Shown in pieces: positions 35,518-47,586 of a stretch of 64,000 bases of DNA. Position 1 is the stretch's first letter, and each line of letters opens with the position of its first letter. This DNA is from Ahaetulla prasina. Lineage: Eukaryota > Chordata > Lepidosauria > Squamata > Colubridae. The notes below the pieces were generated by a model. That model made no database searches. It saw nothing but the letters and a program-made list of their open reading frames with translations, and was not told the origin of the DNA. The position numbers were made by a program, and so were the translations under genes. Location: positions 97,315,561 to 97,379,560 of the forward strand of contig NC_080540.1 in assembly GCF_028640845.1 (NCBI RefSeq). Reading direction: 5' to 3'.

Positions 35518-36099
35518 CCGTAGTGGCCAAAATTGTGGAAACCTTTTGGGAAAAGTGTATTTTCTAAAACTAGCTAGTAAAACCACTTTTTTTTTTGAGT
35601 AGTAGCATAAAATTATATATCAATGGAAAGATAATTTAATCAATAATGTAGTGCAATAACTTTTATGAAGGATTTGCTATTAGAATGGCAGTTACAGTAT
35701 AAAGAAGAAAGCGAAACACGTAGATAAAACAAGATATTCAAAAATTATCACCATGTCAGTTAATACTTAGTTGGGTAACCTTTAGCATGAATTACAGCCT
35801 TAAAACACCTTCCCGTGGAGTGAACCAAGTCTTTTCATTCTGCAGCTGTTATAATGTGAAACCAAGATTGAATGATTGCTTCTATTAACTGGGTTTTATT
35901 GCTGGGTTGCTTCTGACTAACAAGTTTCTTTAGTAGGCTCCATAGATTTTCAGTTGGGTTAAGGTCTGGGCTATTCCCAGGCCATTCAAGCAGTGGAATA
36001 TGATTATCTTAAAACTCAAAAAAAAAGTGGTGTTATTAGCCATCAAACCTCAAAAATACACTTTTCCCCAAAAGGTTTCCACAATTTTGGCCACTACTG
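35518..36099 (-). mobile_element. Tc1/mariner-type short element, copy 2
   Basis: 582 bp with inverted ends ccgtagtggccaaaattgtg and complement. TA flanks both ends (35516-35517 and 36100-36101). Collinear with copy 1 at 20773-21366 and keeps 'tccatagattttcagttggg', which copy 1 has lost. The transposase remnant is on the minus strand. Confidence 0.9.
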
Positions 36100-36100
36100 T

Positions 36101-36165
36101 AGGTAGGTAAGTAGGTATGTAGGTAGTAGATGATAGACAGACAGACAGACTGACTGATAGACACA
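36101..36165. repeat. (GTAG)n/(AGAC)n microsatellite
   Basis: Imperfect tetranucleotide tract directly next to the Tc1-type element. Confidence 0.85.
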
Positions 36166-37039
36166 TATACACTGTAAAATAGTGTGGTGTGTTTGTATTG
36201 TGTGTTTGTGTGGTATGTTTGTATTGTTTTTATATATTATTCTATTATGCAGAACAGACTTGATCACTCTCCTTTATTTGAGGAACAAAATCAGCTGAAT
36301 AAAAATGCACCCCCAGAGTTGCCCCTGGTTATTCATTGAAGAGTAAATGGTGACAGAAATCCATGCATTGACAATCTAATTGGATTTCTGACTTAGAGAG
36401 AGAATTTGATGCAGCTGAAATGGCTTAGTTAAGGATGAAGAGAGATCAGCATGCATTGTATTCTTTCTTATTCTGGCATAATGCCCAAACCAAATGATAA
36501 TAAATCCTAGATTATCCTATTATGAATTTATGAAATCATAAGACTAATGGATACATGAAAGAAAAAGAGAAATTACTACCCTGGTTTCAGAAATTAGGAA
36601 TAAATGGAAGTTCCATTACCATGTCATTGCTGTCTCAAATGCTATAAACAGAGGTGCTTTCTGTAAATGTAAAATCAATATTTGAACGTGTATGTAGCAA
36701 TGATAGAGTTAATAATTACAGTTTTCATTTCCCAAGCAAATAATGAGTCTCCACTGTCACAAATAAATCAGTTTTTTGTAAAGACAGAAACATTTACTTG
36801 TTAAGGCTATCTTACCAAAAACAAAAAACAAAAAAACCCCACACATCCTGATAAAATCAAGGGCATATTTTCTTCTGAAAGGAACAGAGTTTTCTAATCC
36901 GCATACATTTGCAAATGCAACCATTAACAGCAAATATCAATGTGACCAAATAATGTACTACAAACCTGGTCAGTTATTTATACATTGAAAACCTAGAGAC
37001 ATTTTATTTTAGTCATTGACTAAATGGGTCCATAGGATT
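36166..37039. other. No gene or repeat recognised
   Basis: Nothing assignable. Confidence 0.5.
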
Positions 37040-37242
37040 GCCTGGGGCGCTACACATTCTCTTTAGAACCTGTTTTCCTTGTTACCTTTTGGGAGGAGGC
37101 TTCATGGTATCTGAAGCAGAACATCCAGATTCAGTCACAGTTTTGTTTTATATAGAATTAATCTTGTGAACTCTAAAGTTTCTTCTTTCCGCTATGTATT
37201 CAAAATTGACAAAAGCGATTTATATTTGTATGTGTGGATAGA

Positions 37243-37243
37243 T

Positions 37244-37305
<62 letters not shown>

Positions 37306-37322
37306 AAGAAAGAAAGAAAGAA
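37243..37322. repeat. (GATA)n(GAAA)n microsatellite inside L3 copy B
   Basis: About 15 GATA units then four to five GAAA units. It is at the same relative position as the TATG tract of copy A and the AAAT tract of copy D. Confidence 0.95.
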
Positions 37323-37440
37323 TGTGTATACATGTTTTATCTATGTGGGTAGATATATACTTTCTTTTGAGAGCAGGCAACAATTTCATTTTTAATGTGG
37401 GTCAGTGTGCTCACAGTAAAAAAAATGACAATAAAGATTA

Positions 37441-37640
37441 TCCTATCCTATCCTATCCTGTCCTGTCCTGTCCTGTCCTGTCCTGTCCTGTCCTGTCCTG
37501 TCCTACCCTACCCTACCCTACCCTACCCTACCCTACCTTATCCCTTACCCCTTACCCCTTACCCCTTACCCCTTACCCCTTACCCCTTACCCCTTACCCC
37601 TTACCCCTTATCCCTCATCTCATCTCATCTCATCTCATCC
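37441..37640. repeat. Compound pentamer/heptamer satellite at L3 tail
   Basis: Successive blocks of TATCC, TGTCC and TACCC pentamers, then a CCCCTTA heptamer array, then TCTCA pentamers. It begins right at the LINE 3' end. Frames across it (37322-37675) are repeat-encoded. Confidence 0.95.
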
Positions 37641-38144
37641 ATTCAATAAAGAAACAGCACAAAACTATTTCCTAAGAATAAGAACTATTAACAGCCATTT
37701 GTGGCTTCTGTTTTGTCATTTCTACAGAGATGCTCACCACTAGTTGATTACTTCTCTTTCCCCCCCCCACCCCTAAAATTTCTGGGGCACTGTAATCATT
37801 ATTATTTGTATTGTTTGCTAAAAATCAAGATACACTTTGTTATCTATAATTTGCAAAAGTTTTGCCCATTATATTTAAGCTTCACCCACAAAATATGTTT
37901 ATTAGAGTATTTTGCAGTAATAACATAGAAAATGGCTTTTTCACATTTTCTAGGGTATTTGAAATGTTCCTTTTGCCTAGGTAAACCATATTGCACATCT
38001 CAATTAACTTTGCTTGAAATAGTCATAAACAATCTCTCTTTTTAATAAGTCACAGTTTCAATATTAATTATAAACTGCGTTCATTAACTAATCATAAAAT
38101 GGCATTTATTAAACTGTTCTGTAACATTTCCTGTGTGCATGTCC
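37641..38144. other. No gene or repeat recognised
   Basis: Nothing assignable. Confidence 0.5.
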
Positions 38145-38262
38145 TCTTAGAGCAGTGTTTCTTAACCTTGGCAGCTTTCAGATGTGTGGTCTTCAACTCC
38201 CAGAATTCCCCAGTCAGCCAAACACCTGAAAGCTGCCAAGGTTAAGAAATACTGTCTTAGAG
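38145..38262. mobile_element. hAT MITE with perfect 8-bp TSD
   Basis: The 102-bp unit 38153-38254 has terminal inverted repeats of 29 bp (28/29 match) beginning cagtgtttcttaaccttggc. TCTTAGAG flanks both sides (38145-38152 and 38255-38262), a perfect 8-bp duplication diagnostic of hAT transposition. It has no coding capacity. Confidence 0.93.
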
Positions 38263-38458
38263 CAACTTTGGAATTTAAGCAGGCAATAAAATAGCATGAC
38301 ATTTTGTGCTAGTATATAACCCCATCCTTGATTGGCTAGAATCAGAATTAGAAATTATTTACGAATGTGGCTTCAGCTGTTTTTCCATCTTGTAACTGTC
38401 ACCCCCAAGCAACTACATCACCACCGCTTCAAACATATTCTTAGAAGACTTAGATTTG

Positions 38459-38573
38459 GAATAACTTTATTGTCACTTTGAATGTATATTAATCGGCATA
38501 CATTAAAATGAAATTTCATCGCATACAGCTCTCAAAGAATCACCACCTCCAATATACACTATATAAGCATGAC

Positions 38574-38620
<47 letters not shown>

Positions 38621-38640
38621 ATAGAAAGTATGCATATCTT
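38459..38640 (-). repeat. L3-like CR1 copy D, 3' end with (AAAT)n
   Basis: On the minus strand it contains tttgagagc, tttcattttaatgtatgcc and tgacaataaag, aligning with copies A and B. An AAAT tract (38575-38622) replaces their tetranucleotides. Confidence 0.7.
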
Positions 38641-41600
38641 ACATTGAACTGGAACTGATGCCAGTAGATAGCACCTTGCATGCAGTGTAGAAGAGAAATA
38701 CTGAGGGTGATTGAATCATAGGGCTTAGTGGGTGAGGGAGCATAATGACTCAGATAATATAATGCTCTTTGCCTGAATTATAAACGTTTTACTTTTCAAA
38801 AATCATGGTTTATGTAGGGGAAGGCTCAACCTTTTCTTGTGCTTTACAGAGCTGAACCTTTCAGCAACTGGAATAGAGGCACCATAATTAGATTTAGAAT
38901 TGAGAGGCTCATTTAGTATTACCTTTGAAGGAGCCTCTTAAAAAGGTTAATTTCCTCTCTGGAGTGTGATGTCTTTGCAAGCAAGTCTGATTAGTATCCA
39001 TCATGTCTTTGTTCTCTCCACCACATCCAGCAAATATTCCCATATTCTTAACATTTATAGTTCTCTTTAGCCGTTTCTCCTTTCTCTGCTCTCCAGTCCC
39101 AACATTCATTCATTGACTTGAATGCCAGCTCTATCACTCTCAAATCCCAAGCATCCCACACTACCCCCTTTCTTGATAAAGTATATTTCCCCAAAAATGG
39201 CATTCTCCTTTTATAGAACCATTTTCTAGCCTAGTTGCCCAGTTGCCAACTTCTCACCTGGTGTCTTCAGATCTGATTCAGAATCTACAGTATATTTTCT
39301 ATGAAATCATTATCTTTATATACATTTCTCAACTCTTGTCATTTCCATCTGTGTGTTGTTGCCGCCTCCACCTCATCCATGTTTAAATTCTTTCCAACCA
39401 AATTGAACATAGAAAATAAATCATGTTAAAGAGTTTTGGAATTTATCTGTCTCCTAGCACACAACTCTAATTTGGCATGGCAGGCAAACCCAACAAAGGA
39501 AAGATCTAGGTAAAACTTTCCTGTGGAAAAAAATATTCAAAAGAAATTTCCACAGTGCATCCCAGTGGAAAAAGCATATGTTCTTATGGTGTTAGAATTG
39601 GAAAGAATTTGAGAAACTGAATTACTTTATTTTGTGACTACCTATTTCTTGGGACAAGAGTTTCTTAGAGTTTTTCAGACAATCAATTCAAATGCCATGC
39701 ATGGAAAAAAAAGTCAGGTTCAAATATGTATTGTGATGATTCAGTGAGACACTGAGTGAACTTGCTGCATGCTTGTTTGTTTGTTTGTTTGTTTGTTTCT
39801 GCTCATCTTGTACCAACAACTGTGGGCAGTTTACAACATCAAAGCATTAAACATTAAAATCATCAATCCTAGAAACACAGCTGATAAGAACATTAACAAA
39901 TAAAATCATTAACACCAGATGGCAAAGGAGTTGCAACAATGATTACTGCCAATTTTAAAAAGTTTGCATAGATACAAGAATTCATATATGACACAGACTG
40001 ACTGGCTCCATCTATTGGCATCCAAGTCCTTCCTAAACAGGTGTTTTAGAATTCTAAGTAAATATTGGGGTTGATCAGAGAATGTGAAATTTCAAAGAAT
40101 TTGAAAAACAGTTCGTCGACAGCACAATGAACACCATGACAAAGCACCCATTAAAGCAACCATCTCCTCAAGAAGATTTGCACAAGCTACTTCAAAGGCT
40201 GTCGCCAGGTGTCAGCAGGTGCACATTCAGATTACATTATCCATTAAACCATCACTGAGGCAAAGCTTTCCAAGGGAAGTGGCTGCCTTAACCTTTTGAA
40301 GACAGTTGTGAAGCGGCTCTTTCAAGTGCTTTGCACAGCCCAGCTAAATATTCTAGCAGCTAATGAAAAAGAAATGAATGTCACAAAATTGCTTCTAGAG
40401 GTAGTCTAGGTAATAATGTCTATATTTAAATATATGAAATTGGGTTTATTTTGTGCAGAAAATAGATTGTGATGCAGTTTAGCACCACCTCCACACTACT
40501 TCATTATATTAATTAGTTTTAATGGTTTAAAATATTTTGTAGAATTTTTTTTTATACTTAAAACCAAAACAGGGATGCTGTTTTGCTGCTTTTTGGAGTA
40601 ATTGCTGCTTTTGTATTATAATAAATGTATTGTAACTGTGCCTCTTCTTCCTTGAAGTCTGCTGACAAATTATATATACAGACTTACTTGCATACACACA
40701 ATACTCATAGTAAATATACAGTAATCAAGGTGACAAGCTAATAGAACCTTGGTTGGTGATTTAGATGTCATTGGGTTGGAGAAGCAGTGGCCGGGATCTC
40801 CCTTTGCAGTGAGTGCTTTATTGGCAACTGTAATGCAGTTTAGCCCTCATGCAATGAAAGGAGAACCCATGTAGAAATAGAAGTCAAAGGGACATTTGTA
40901 CATTATAAATACTGCAAAAGTCAGATAATCTTTTGAAGTGGTAACAGGTATTATAGGATAATGCAGCATTCTAGAGCATTATTCTAAGGCTCTGTCAGTG
41001 AAACAAGTGCTCCCCAAGTTCCCATGTTTTTTAGCAGTTTGAAGCCTTTTGGTGAATCACCACAACATTTTGATACAACAAACATCAACAGGGGTTTACA
41101 AGAGCATGAAGAAGCCCTGAGATTTCTTGAGCTTGTTTTTTTTAGTATTAATAATTTTGTTTTACAGCTTCAATCTAATCCAGGCTCAATAAAATTATCC
41201 TAGCAGGTTGGGAAGATGATGTCAAACTAAAACAAAACTTTGTGTAGTGACCATGTTGACAATGATTTACCATTGATTTGTTAATAACAGAAATCAGTTC
41301 CAAATCTTTGGTCTTATTTGAGATTCTGGGTGATTCCATACGTTTAGAGGAAATGGCTTGTGCATATGTATATTGCCCAGAAAATGTTTGTTCTCACTAC
41401 ACTAAATTTATATTCAGATCATATGTTCCATTCTTAAAGTATCTGAGAACTGCATAAATGTTTTGTAGCCAAAAGTGGCCTATCTCTCCATCCTTTGATA
41501 TAATAGTCCAGCCTTTCCTAGCCTGATATTTCTCCAGAATTCCTAGCTGTTAGAAGGCTAGCTGATTTGGGTAAAATGTTACAGTGAAATTATAATTCAG

Positions 41601-42000
41601 TTTTCTAAAATAGGTTACATTTTAACCAAAACAAATACAGCTGAACAAGTACAGCTAGTCAATTACCAGCAAGCTGGGCATAAGATTGAATATTGCAAAA
41701 GTTATAGCAGAGGTAAAGACAATTGTCCCCTCACAATAGTCTTTTTCACTGGTCTTCTGTTCATTCTCATTTTCATTAGCTGGTATCTACCAAATGAAAC
41801 TGTATCTTTAAGAGCCAGTATATTTGTTCAGTGACTTTGGCAGATCTACCTGAGAAGGGAGAGTATTGGATGATTTGCTGTTCTAGACTCCTTTAAAAGA
41901 TAGACCAAGAAGGGGGAAGGGGGTCTTCCTTTGCTCTCTTTTCAAAGATCAACTTGTGGTTTGAGTGTGGAATGTGTGATTTTGCCTAGAGTTTTTCAAT
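38641..42000. other. No gene recognised
   Basis: Mostly unassignable AT-rich DNA. A GTTT run (39772-39798) is followed by 'ctgtgggcagtttacaac', which looks like a decayed L2-type 3' end. At 41510-41585 'cctagcctgat...gaattcctagctgttagaaggctagc' resembles a decayed MITE. No gene signature. Confidence 0.45.
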
Positions 42001-42123
42001 TCCTAAAGCAGGGGTCTCCAACCTTGGTCCCTTTAAGACTTGTGGACTTCAACTCCCAGAGTCCCTGGGATTTGAAGGCCACAAGTCTTAAAGGGACCAA
42101 GGTTGGAGACCTCCGTCGTAAAG
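42001..42123. mobile_element. hAT MITE with 7/8 TSD
   Basis: The 107-bp unit 42009-42115 is almost a pure foldback. Arms starting caggggtctccaaccttgg and their complement match over 33 consecutive bases. The flanks are TCCTAAAG (42001-42008) and TCGTAAAG (42116-42123). Related by ends and layout to 38153-38254. Confidence 0.92.
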
Positions 42124-43399
42124 CGTATGCTAAATTTAGGAATGATGTTCTGTTAAACAAATATTTGTGTTGCTTTCTCATGTAAATAATACATATGCTT
42201 GAGATATTGATTCTGTGCAGTATAGAATTCTGCACAGGAATTAGTGTGCAATAAGTTTTTTTTTTAATGTAACAGGAAGATCTGTATGGATAAAGCCTAT
42301 TGTGTATAAGCTATAAATGGGAAATATAAGATATAATCATGATTGATAACTTGCCACACCAAATTTCTTTTTCCAGCTGTAATCATTATTGCTTCCTGAA
42401 TTACTCCTTCGAATATAGGAATAGCTATTTTAGACACAGAGGAATTTTAACTCTCTTCCAAAATTTAGTTTTAAATGTCAAATGAAGGAGGGAGAATGAG
42501 GTGATTTCTAGACTGGTCTCTGATCTTTCTGTCCTATTTTCCATAATTTCTTGTGACATGTTGTGACATGTCTCAAGATTGTCTTGTGACAATGATAAGT
42601 ACATATGGCCCTGGTTTTGAAGATCTTGTCTTGCCCCACTGTTCCTCTGCTGTGCATATATTTACTCAGGCTATGAAAAGGAGAGTAAGAAATGTGATTC
42701 TTGCATCTTAGATTTAGCATTTGTATTAAGAAATACACATGATATTTGAAGGGGTAAGTATCTACATTGGGCATGCCAATGGATATGAATTATATATTAC
42801 AAAAAACTTTAAATAATTTATTTGTATTTCAATATTATTATTTTGGGGACATTGTTAACGTTAATAGATTCTGCAAACATTATAGCAAAATTGAATTGTT
42901 TAGAGACACAAACGTAGATCAGGAATGCCTCTCTATCCCTCTTTTCTATTGGCATGAATTCACTGAGTGTTCTGTCTCAGTCATCTAACTATAGTTAGTT
43001 TGCTTGTAATAAAGTTGGAAAACATTTTATTCTAGGCTGAACAAATCCTTTCAAAAACTTTTTTATTTCAAAAATATACTTTGTAATAAATTATAATATA
43101 CAGTTGGCTTTGTTCTTTCTTTTTTTATTCCCAGGAATTATTCTTACTTTTACTCTGTGTTGTTCAATTCTATTCTCCATCCAGTTCTATTCTATTTTCT
43201 ATTTATTGTCTGTTTATTATGGCTGTGTATTCCAAAGTACACTAATATTTATCAATATAGTGATAAATTGAAAGCATCCCAATCAATATTCCCTTTTTAA
43301 CTCCTTCAGAATTTTTCACCACCCCCACCCTCACACAATCCTTTCTTATGGTTTCTCACATGGTCTTAGTAGATTGAGTACCAACTGGAATTAATATCT
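42124..43399. other. No gene or repeat recognised
   Basis: Nothing assignable; short frames only. Confidence 0.5.
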
Positions 43400-43422
43400 C
43401 CTTCCTTCCTTCCTTCCTTCCT

Positions 43423-43457
<35 letters not shown>
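43400..43457. repeat. (CTTC)n(CTGC)n microsatellite
   Basis: Seven CTTC-type units grading into eight CTGC-type units. Confidence 0.95.
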
Positions 43458-43458
<1 letters not shown>

Positions 43459-43565
43459 TTGCTGTGGATTTAGAATTCTCTATGCTTTTCAGTGAGGTCT
43501 TCTTCAATGGATTTCTCTGCTTACATTTCTATAGCCAAACTGCATGTACTACATTCCCCCTTTCC

Positions 43566-43766
43566 CTCCTGCTCAGTGGTGGGTTGCTACCAGTTCGCCC
43601 TGGATTAGGCAAATCGGTAGTGGCAGCAGCAGGAGGCTCTGCCCACCAGCACAGACGTCTCTGCGCATGCGCAGAAATGTCACTCACACATGCATGCATG
43701 CACGCCCCCGCACGCCCACGAGTGAACCAATAGCGACGGGATTTGAAATCCACAACTGCTCCTGTT
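43566..43766. mobile_element. hAT MITE (CAGTGGTGGG family) with 7/8 TSD
   Basis: Unit 43574-43758 begins cagtggtgggttgctaccag. Flanks are CTCCTGCT (43566-43573) and CTCCTGTT (43759-43766). The interior carries 'ggaggctctgccca' and 'gcgcatgcgcag', as in the other copies. The right inverted repeat is partly eroded (aaatccacaactg). Confidence 0.85.
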
Positions 43767-46019
43767 ACCCTAAGACTGGGGAAGACTAGCAGAAGGGAGA
43801 CAAAGGAGGGAGCAGATAACCCATTCTTCCCAGGGTATAAGCAAGGCAGGTGATGAAATATATATTATGGCATTAAGACCCATGATAGCAGGATGCACGT
43901 ATGTAATCACATTTTCATTTTTATTCAGGACCTTATGTGGAGATTTCCTTTCTTTTACCTCTCCAACATCCCTGGGGGCTGAGAAAGAATGACTGTTCTA
44001 AAGTCGAGCAATAGTTTTTCATGGCTGAAGGTAGACCTGAGTATAGATTTCCCTAGAACTTTTTCACTATACCACACTAGTGGCTCTCTTTTTTATTTAT
44101 ATTATTCAGTTCAAATGACAATTTTCAGTAATAGCATTTAAAAATATCATCAACGATCAAGCCATTATATTCTTTCTCCATAGATGTAGGCTGCATTGAC
44201 ATTACTTAACTGAGAGTTGCCTTGCATTGGTTCCTCACTTTATCTCTGAGCACTAGCAGCTCAAATTTGGAAATGTCTCAGTCAGTCACCTGGTATCCTA
44301 GAATCTTTTCAGTCCTGGCAAAAGATATTGTCATTTTCCTTCCAACTCCTTGCTGTATTTTTCTTGCTGCAGAAAAAAAGTGCTCATCTAGAAATTAAAC
44401 TTGACGGCATACTGTAGATTAACCCTCTGTTTAGCCGTTAAGACACATTAATATTCATATGGCACATTAACCCCCTTTCCTTCCTCCCAGGTCAGCTCAT
44501 GTAAAAAGGGCCATAATAAATTTATGAATTGCAGAAGCAGAACTAATCAACTACATAGTTGATTAGAAGTAGAAGTAGGAACCATTGTATCTCTGGTTAT
44601 TTCCATTGGTGCTTGCCAGGTTTCCCACCTCACTTTACTTGAATTTAAATCTGTTCTGTTAAATCAAATGCTACAACACACCACTCAGTAGCATGATATT
44701 TATTTATAAGAATGCTCCTAGGCCCTTATTGGTCCTGTAGACACTCCTGTAGGAAAGGATACTGTAGCTAGCTGAAACCTATGCTTTATTCAATGGCTTT
44801 TTAACAGATACCCCAAGCCAACAAAAGAAGACTTTTTCAATGCATAAGTCTCACTGAATTCTAATTAGAAAGATTTATTAAACAAAATGGGATATGATTA
44901 TGACAATTCCAGCAGCTGAATTGTTTCTCACTTTGCATCAATTTACACCATGCACATTGGGTTGGAGTCTGGAGATTTTATATTATTTCTAAAAACCTGT
45001 TTATGATACAGTGAAGAGATATCTTCATTGGTTTTGGAGAAGCTTGTAGCTGGCTGTTTACAAAACAATCTCCTGAAATGCTATCAGTCTGAGAATCAGC
45101 TGGGCAGCCACTTACTCAGTGGGACTGGTAAAAGAAAACAACTTGAGTATAAAGAGTAGATGACAGAGACCTCATTTTATTGTTAAAGTGACGTTTCTGT
45201 GACCAGTCATTCCTGGTGAGTCAGCTATTTTTATGAATTCTGTGGTAACCATTTTTAAGAGCACTTGAAATGCTTTCATATGTATTCATTGACCCTTCCC
45301 CCCACAAAGGAATGCTTGCTACTATTCTGGAGGAATCAAAGGCAGATAATACTTTTATGAAATGATTTTAATATTGGTACGTATGAAGAGGCGGGTGGTG
45401 GAGAGAGAGCGAGAGACAGAGTGAGAGTGAGAGAGAGAGAGCACATTTGAACTTAAAGAGCTATTACAGATTTTGATAAAGAAGTTATTTCTGAAGATCT
45501 GCTTGCTGATTTCAGTCTTTTATATGTTTATGCATTTTGGCGTAAATTCTTGCCAGAACAGCTTATAAATATATTTCCTTTTTTAGATGTGGAATATCAG
45601 ACATACCAACAGGCAGATGTGTAGATGCTCAGAGCCCCTCATTTATGTATGTATGTATGTATGTATGTAGAAAGAGGGGGGAGAGAGAAGTAAATAGTGT
45701 ATAAGTGACAAATTAGATTTAAACTCCCCCAAATATCACTGAACAATTATTAGCAGATCAAAGGAGTTTTATTATCAGAAATAAACTATTCACGGATGCA
45801 AAATTGGAAGAGATTAAGAAAAATTATAAAAAATGAAAAACCCAAAAATAATAGTAGAATAGTGAAGAAGCTCAGATAGCAATAATTGCACATAGAAAGA
45901 AAAAAGCTTTAATTGTGGTTCAAAAAAAATTATTGATAATTAATATGGTAATATTATGAAATAGTAGAATAATAGACAAAAATTGGAGGTCACAAAGTAT
46001 CAAAATTGAAGTTGTAAGA
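43767..46019. other. No gene recognised
   Basis: A GA-rich tract at 45400-45442, a TATG tract at 45643-45669 and a 10-bp-arm palindrome at 44543-44564. Nothing else assigned. Confidence 0.45.
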
Positions 46020-46560
46020 TTATGATAAAGTGGCCATGGTAGTTCCAGTGATTATTGACACACTGAGTGCCCTACCAAAACTTCTTGAATGACAATTTCC
46101 ATCTGTCAGTTACAAAAGGCCAAACTGTTTGGACATGCACATATATTACACCAACACATTGCAACTTACTAGTTTGGGAAGAACTTGATTCCTATGAATA
46201 CCTGCTAAAGAACTGGCAGCTGTGATTTTCACATTATTGTAAATATAATAAACATCAGGAGCAACATTTGAACACCATTGTCATTGACAAAATTACCATC
46301 AGTCAATTGCAGAAGGCAGCTTTATTTGGAACAGCTTATGTTATGTGACATATCTTTAACAACATCAAACAACATCTCCCTATCCAAAATTATTGGGATA
46401 AATTCATTAGGTAAATAAAAACGCTAAACCAAGTGTAAACATTTGGCTGACTGTGCATGAACCATAAAAATAATAAACCACCTTGCTTGGAGCAGTCTGT
46501 AATCTTAGTCTACCTTAATATTCTTAGGTCTTTGGTTAGGACTTGAATTATTGAGTTTCC
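46020..46560 (+). pseudogene. Decayed LINE ORF C-terminal fragment
   Basis: Plus-strand frames give VVPVIIDTLSALPKLLE (near 46029-46085), then ICQLQKAKLFGHAHIL and further on IDKITISQLQKAALFGTAYV (near 46282-46345). The motif is thus seen twice about 180 bp apart. I recognise this pattern from the C-termini of animal non-LTR retrotransposon proteins, but cannot name the clade. Stops and frameshifts are present throughout. Confidence 0.55.
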
Positions 46561-47586
46561 ACCCGTCTTAGACTGGGAATCTAACTGTGGACTATCCTCA
46601 CATGCTAATAATAAAAAAAATATGTGGCCACATGACACTTTCTGTACTGCCCAATAGATCCTACTATGTAAAATGCAGTATCATATAGCTTTATATATGT
46701 GAAGGATGGATTCCTCTAGATAACTTAGATGGGGGGGGAATCATATAAGATGCAATTTATACCCCTGAATCAGAAATAAAATATGCTTTAGTTTTTTGAT
46801 TAAAAAATACAAAGTTTGTGAAGAAACTCTGCTGTTGGAACAGTAAACGTTATGAAAACTTCCTTTAGATAAATTACAAAAAAATAGAATTTATTATATA
46901 GGTGTCTCCATACTATTTTTATAAACTACCTTTCTGCCCCATTTAAGAAAATGATTTGCTATCTCAGACATAATAGAAGAAGGAAAACTGATCTGAAAAT
47001 ATAATGCTTAGAAAGATTCTGGCACAATCAAGAGCCGTGGGAAAAAATCCAGTGTTTAAAAAATACGGCTACAAAACAGTTAAGCCAGTGTCATTGAAAG
47101 AGAGCTCAACTCTCATTATCGGGAAGCATGAGAGGCACATCTGCATCTTATCAGATACTTGGCATATTAAATCCTAGGAACAGGAAAACAAACTCCTGTG
47201 ATTAGAAAACAGTATGTGAATCAGCCCAGCAAGACCTGAAACAAATGATTGAAGCAGAGCTTCTCCGTCAGGAGAGCTGATCTCTGTTCTCTTGAGCTTA
47301 GCACTCGATCAGCTGCCAGAGCCAGATGACGGTATAAAGGAATGAATGCCGGAGTGAAAAGTGAGGACAATGGATGTTCTATTTCATTAACACTTTTGTA
47401 ACCTATGGAACTTGCTATAAAAAAGGCTCTTTTGCTTCTTTTTTAATAGTGTCAAAAGGAAAATAGGTAAAGGAGTCCCATTGATTGTTGCATGGATTTT
47501 CTCTCTTCATGAATTCCCATGAGCCTTATCATTTTTAGCAGGGGATTAGAGTGGGCAGTGTCTTTTACTCAATTTTGATTCATGGG
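46561..47586. other. No gene or repeat recognised
   Basis: Nothing assignable. Confidence 0.5.

Larger units (their letters stand above)
37040..37640 (+). repeat. L3-like CR1 copy B, uninterrupted
   Basis: Aligns with copy A (3408-7985) without A's large insertions, so it gives the pre-insertion state. Order: 'gctacacatt', 'gaagcagaacatcc', 'tatgtattca', a GATA/GAAA tract, 'ttttgagagcaggcaac', 'tttcatttttaatg', 'gacaataaag', then a pentamer tail. No coding sequence. Confidence 0.75.

Noticed and set aside
37540..37612. Interstitial telomere repeat
   Set aside because: The unit is CCCCTTA (7 nt), not the vertebrate CCCTAA; it lies in a series of LINE-tail pentamers.
37322..37675. Frames with Leu-Ser-Tyr-Pro repeats
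   Set aside because: Encoded by pentamer and heptamer arrays.
44543..44564. Perfect 10-bp-arm palindrome as regulatory site
   Set aside because: Isolated, AT-rich and likely chance; no second copy or context.
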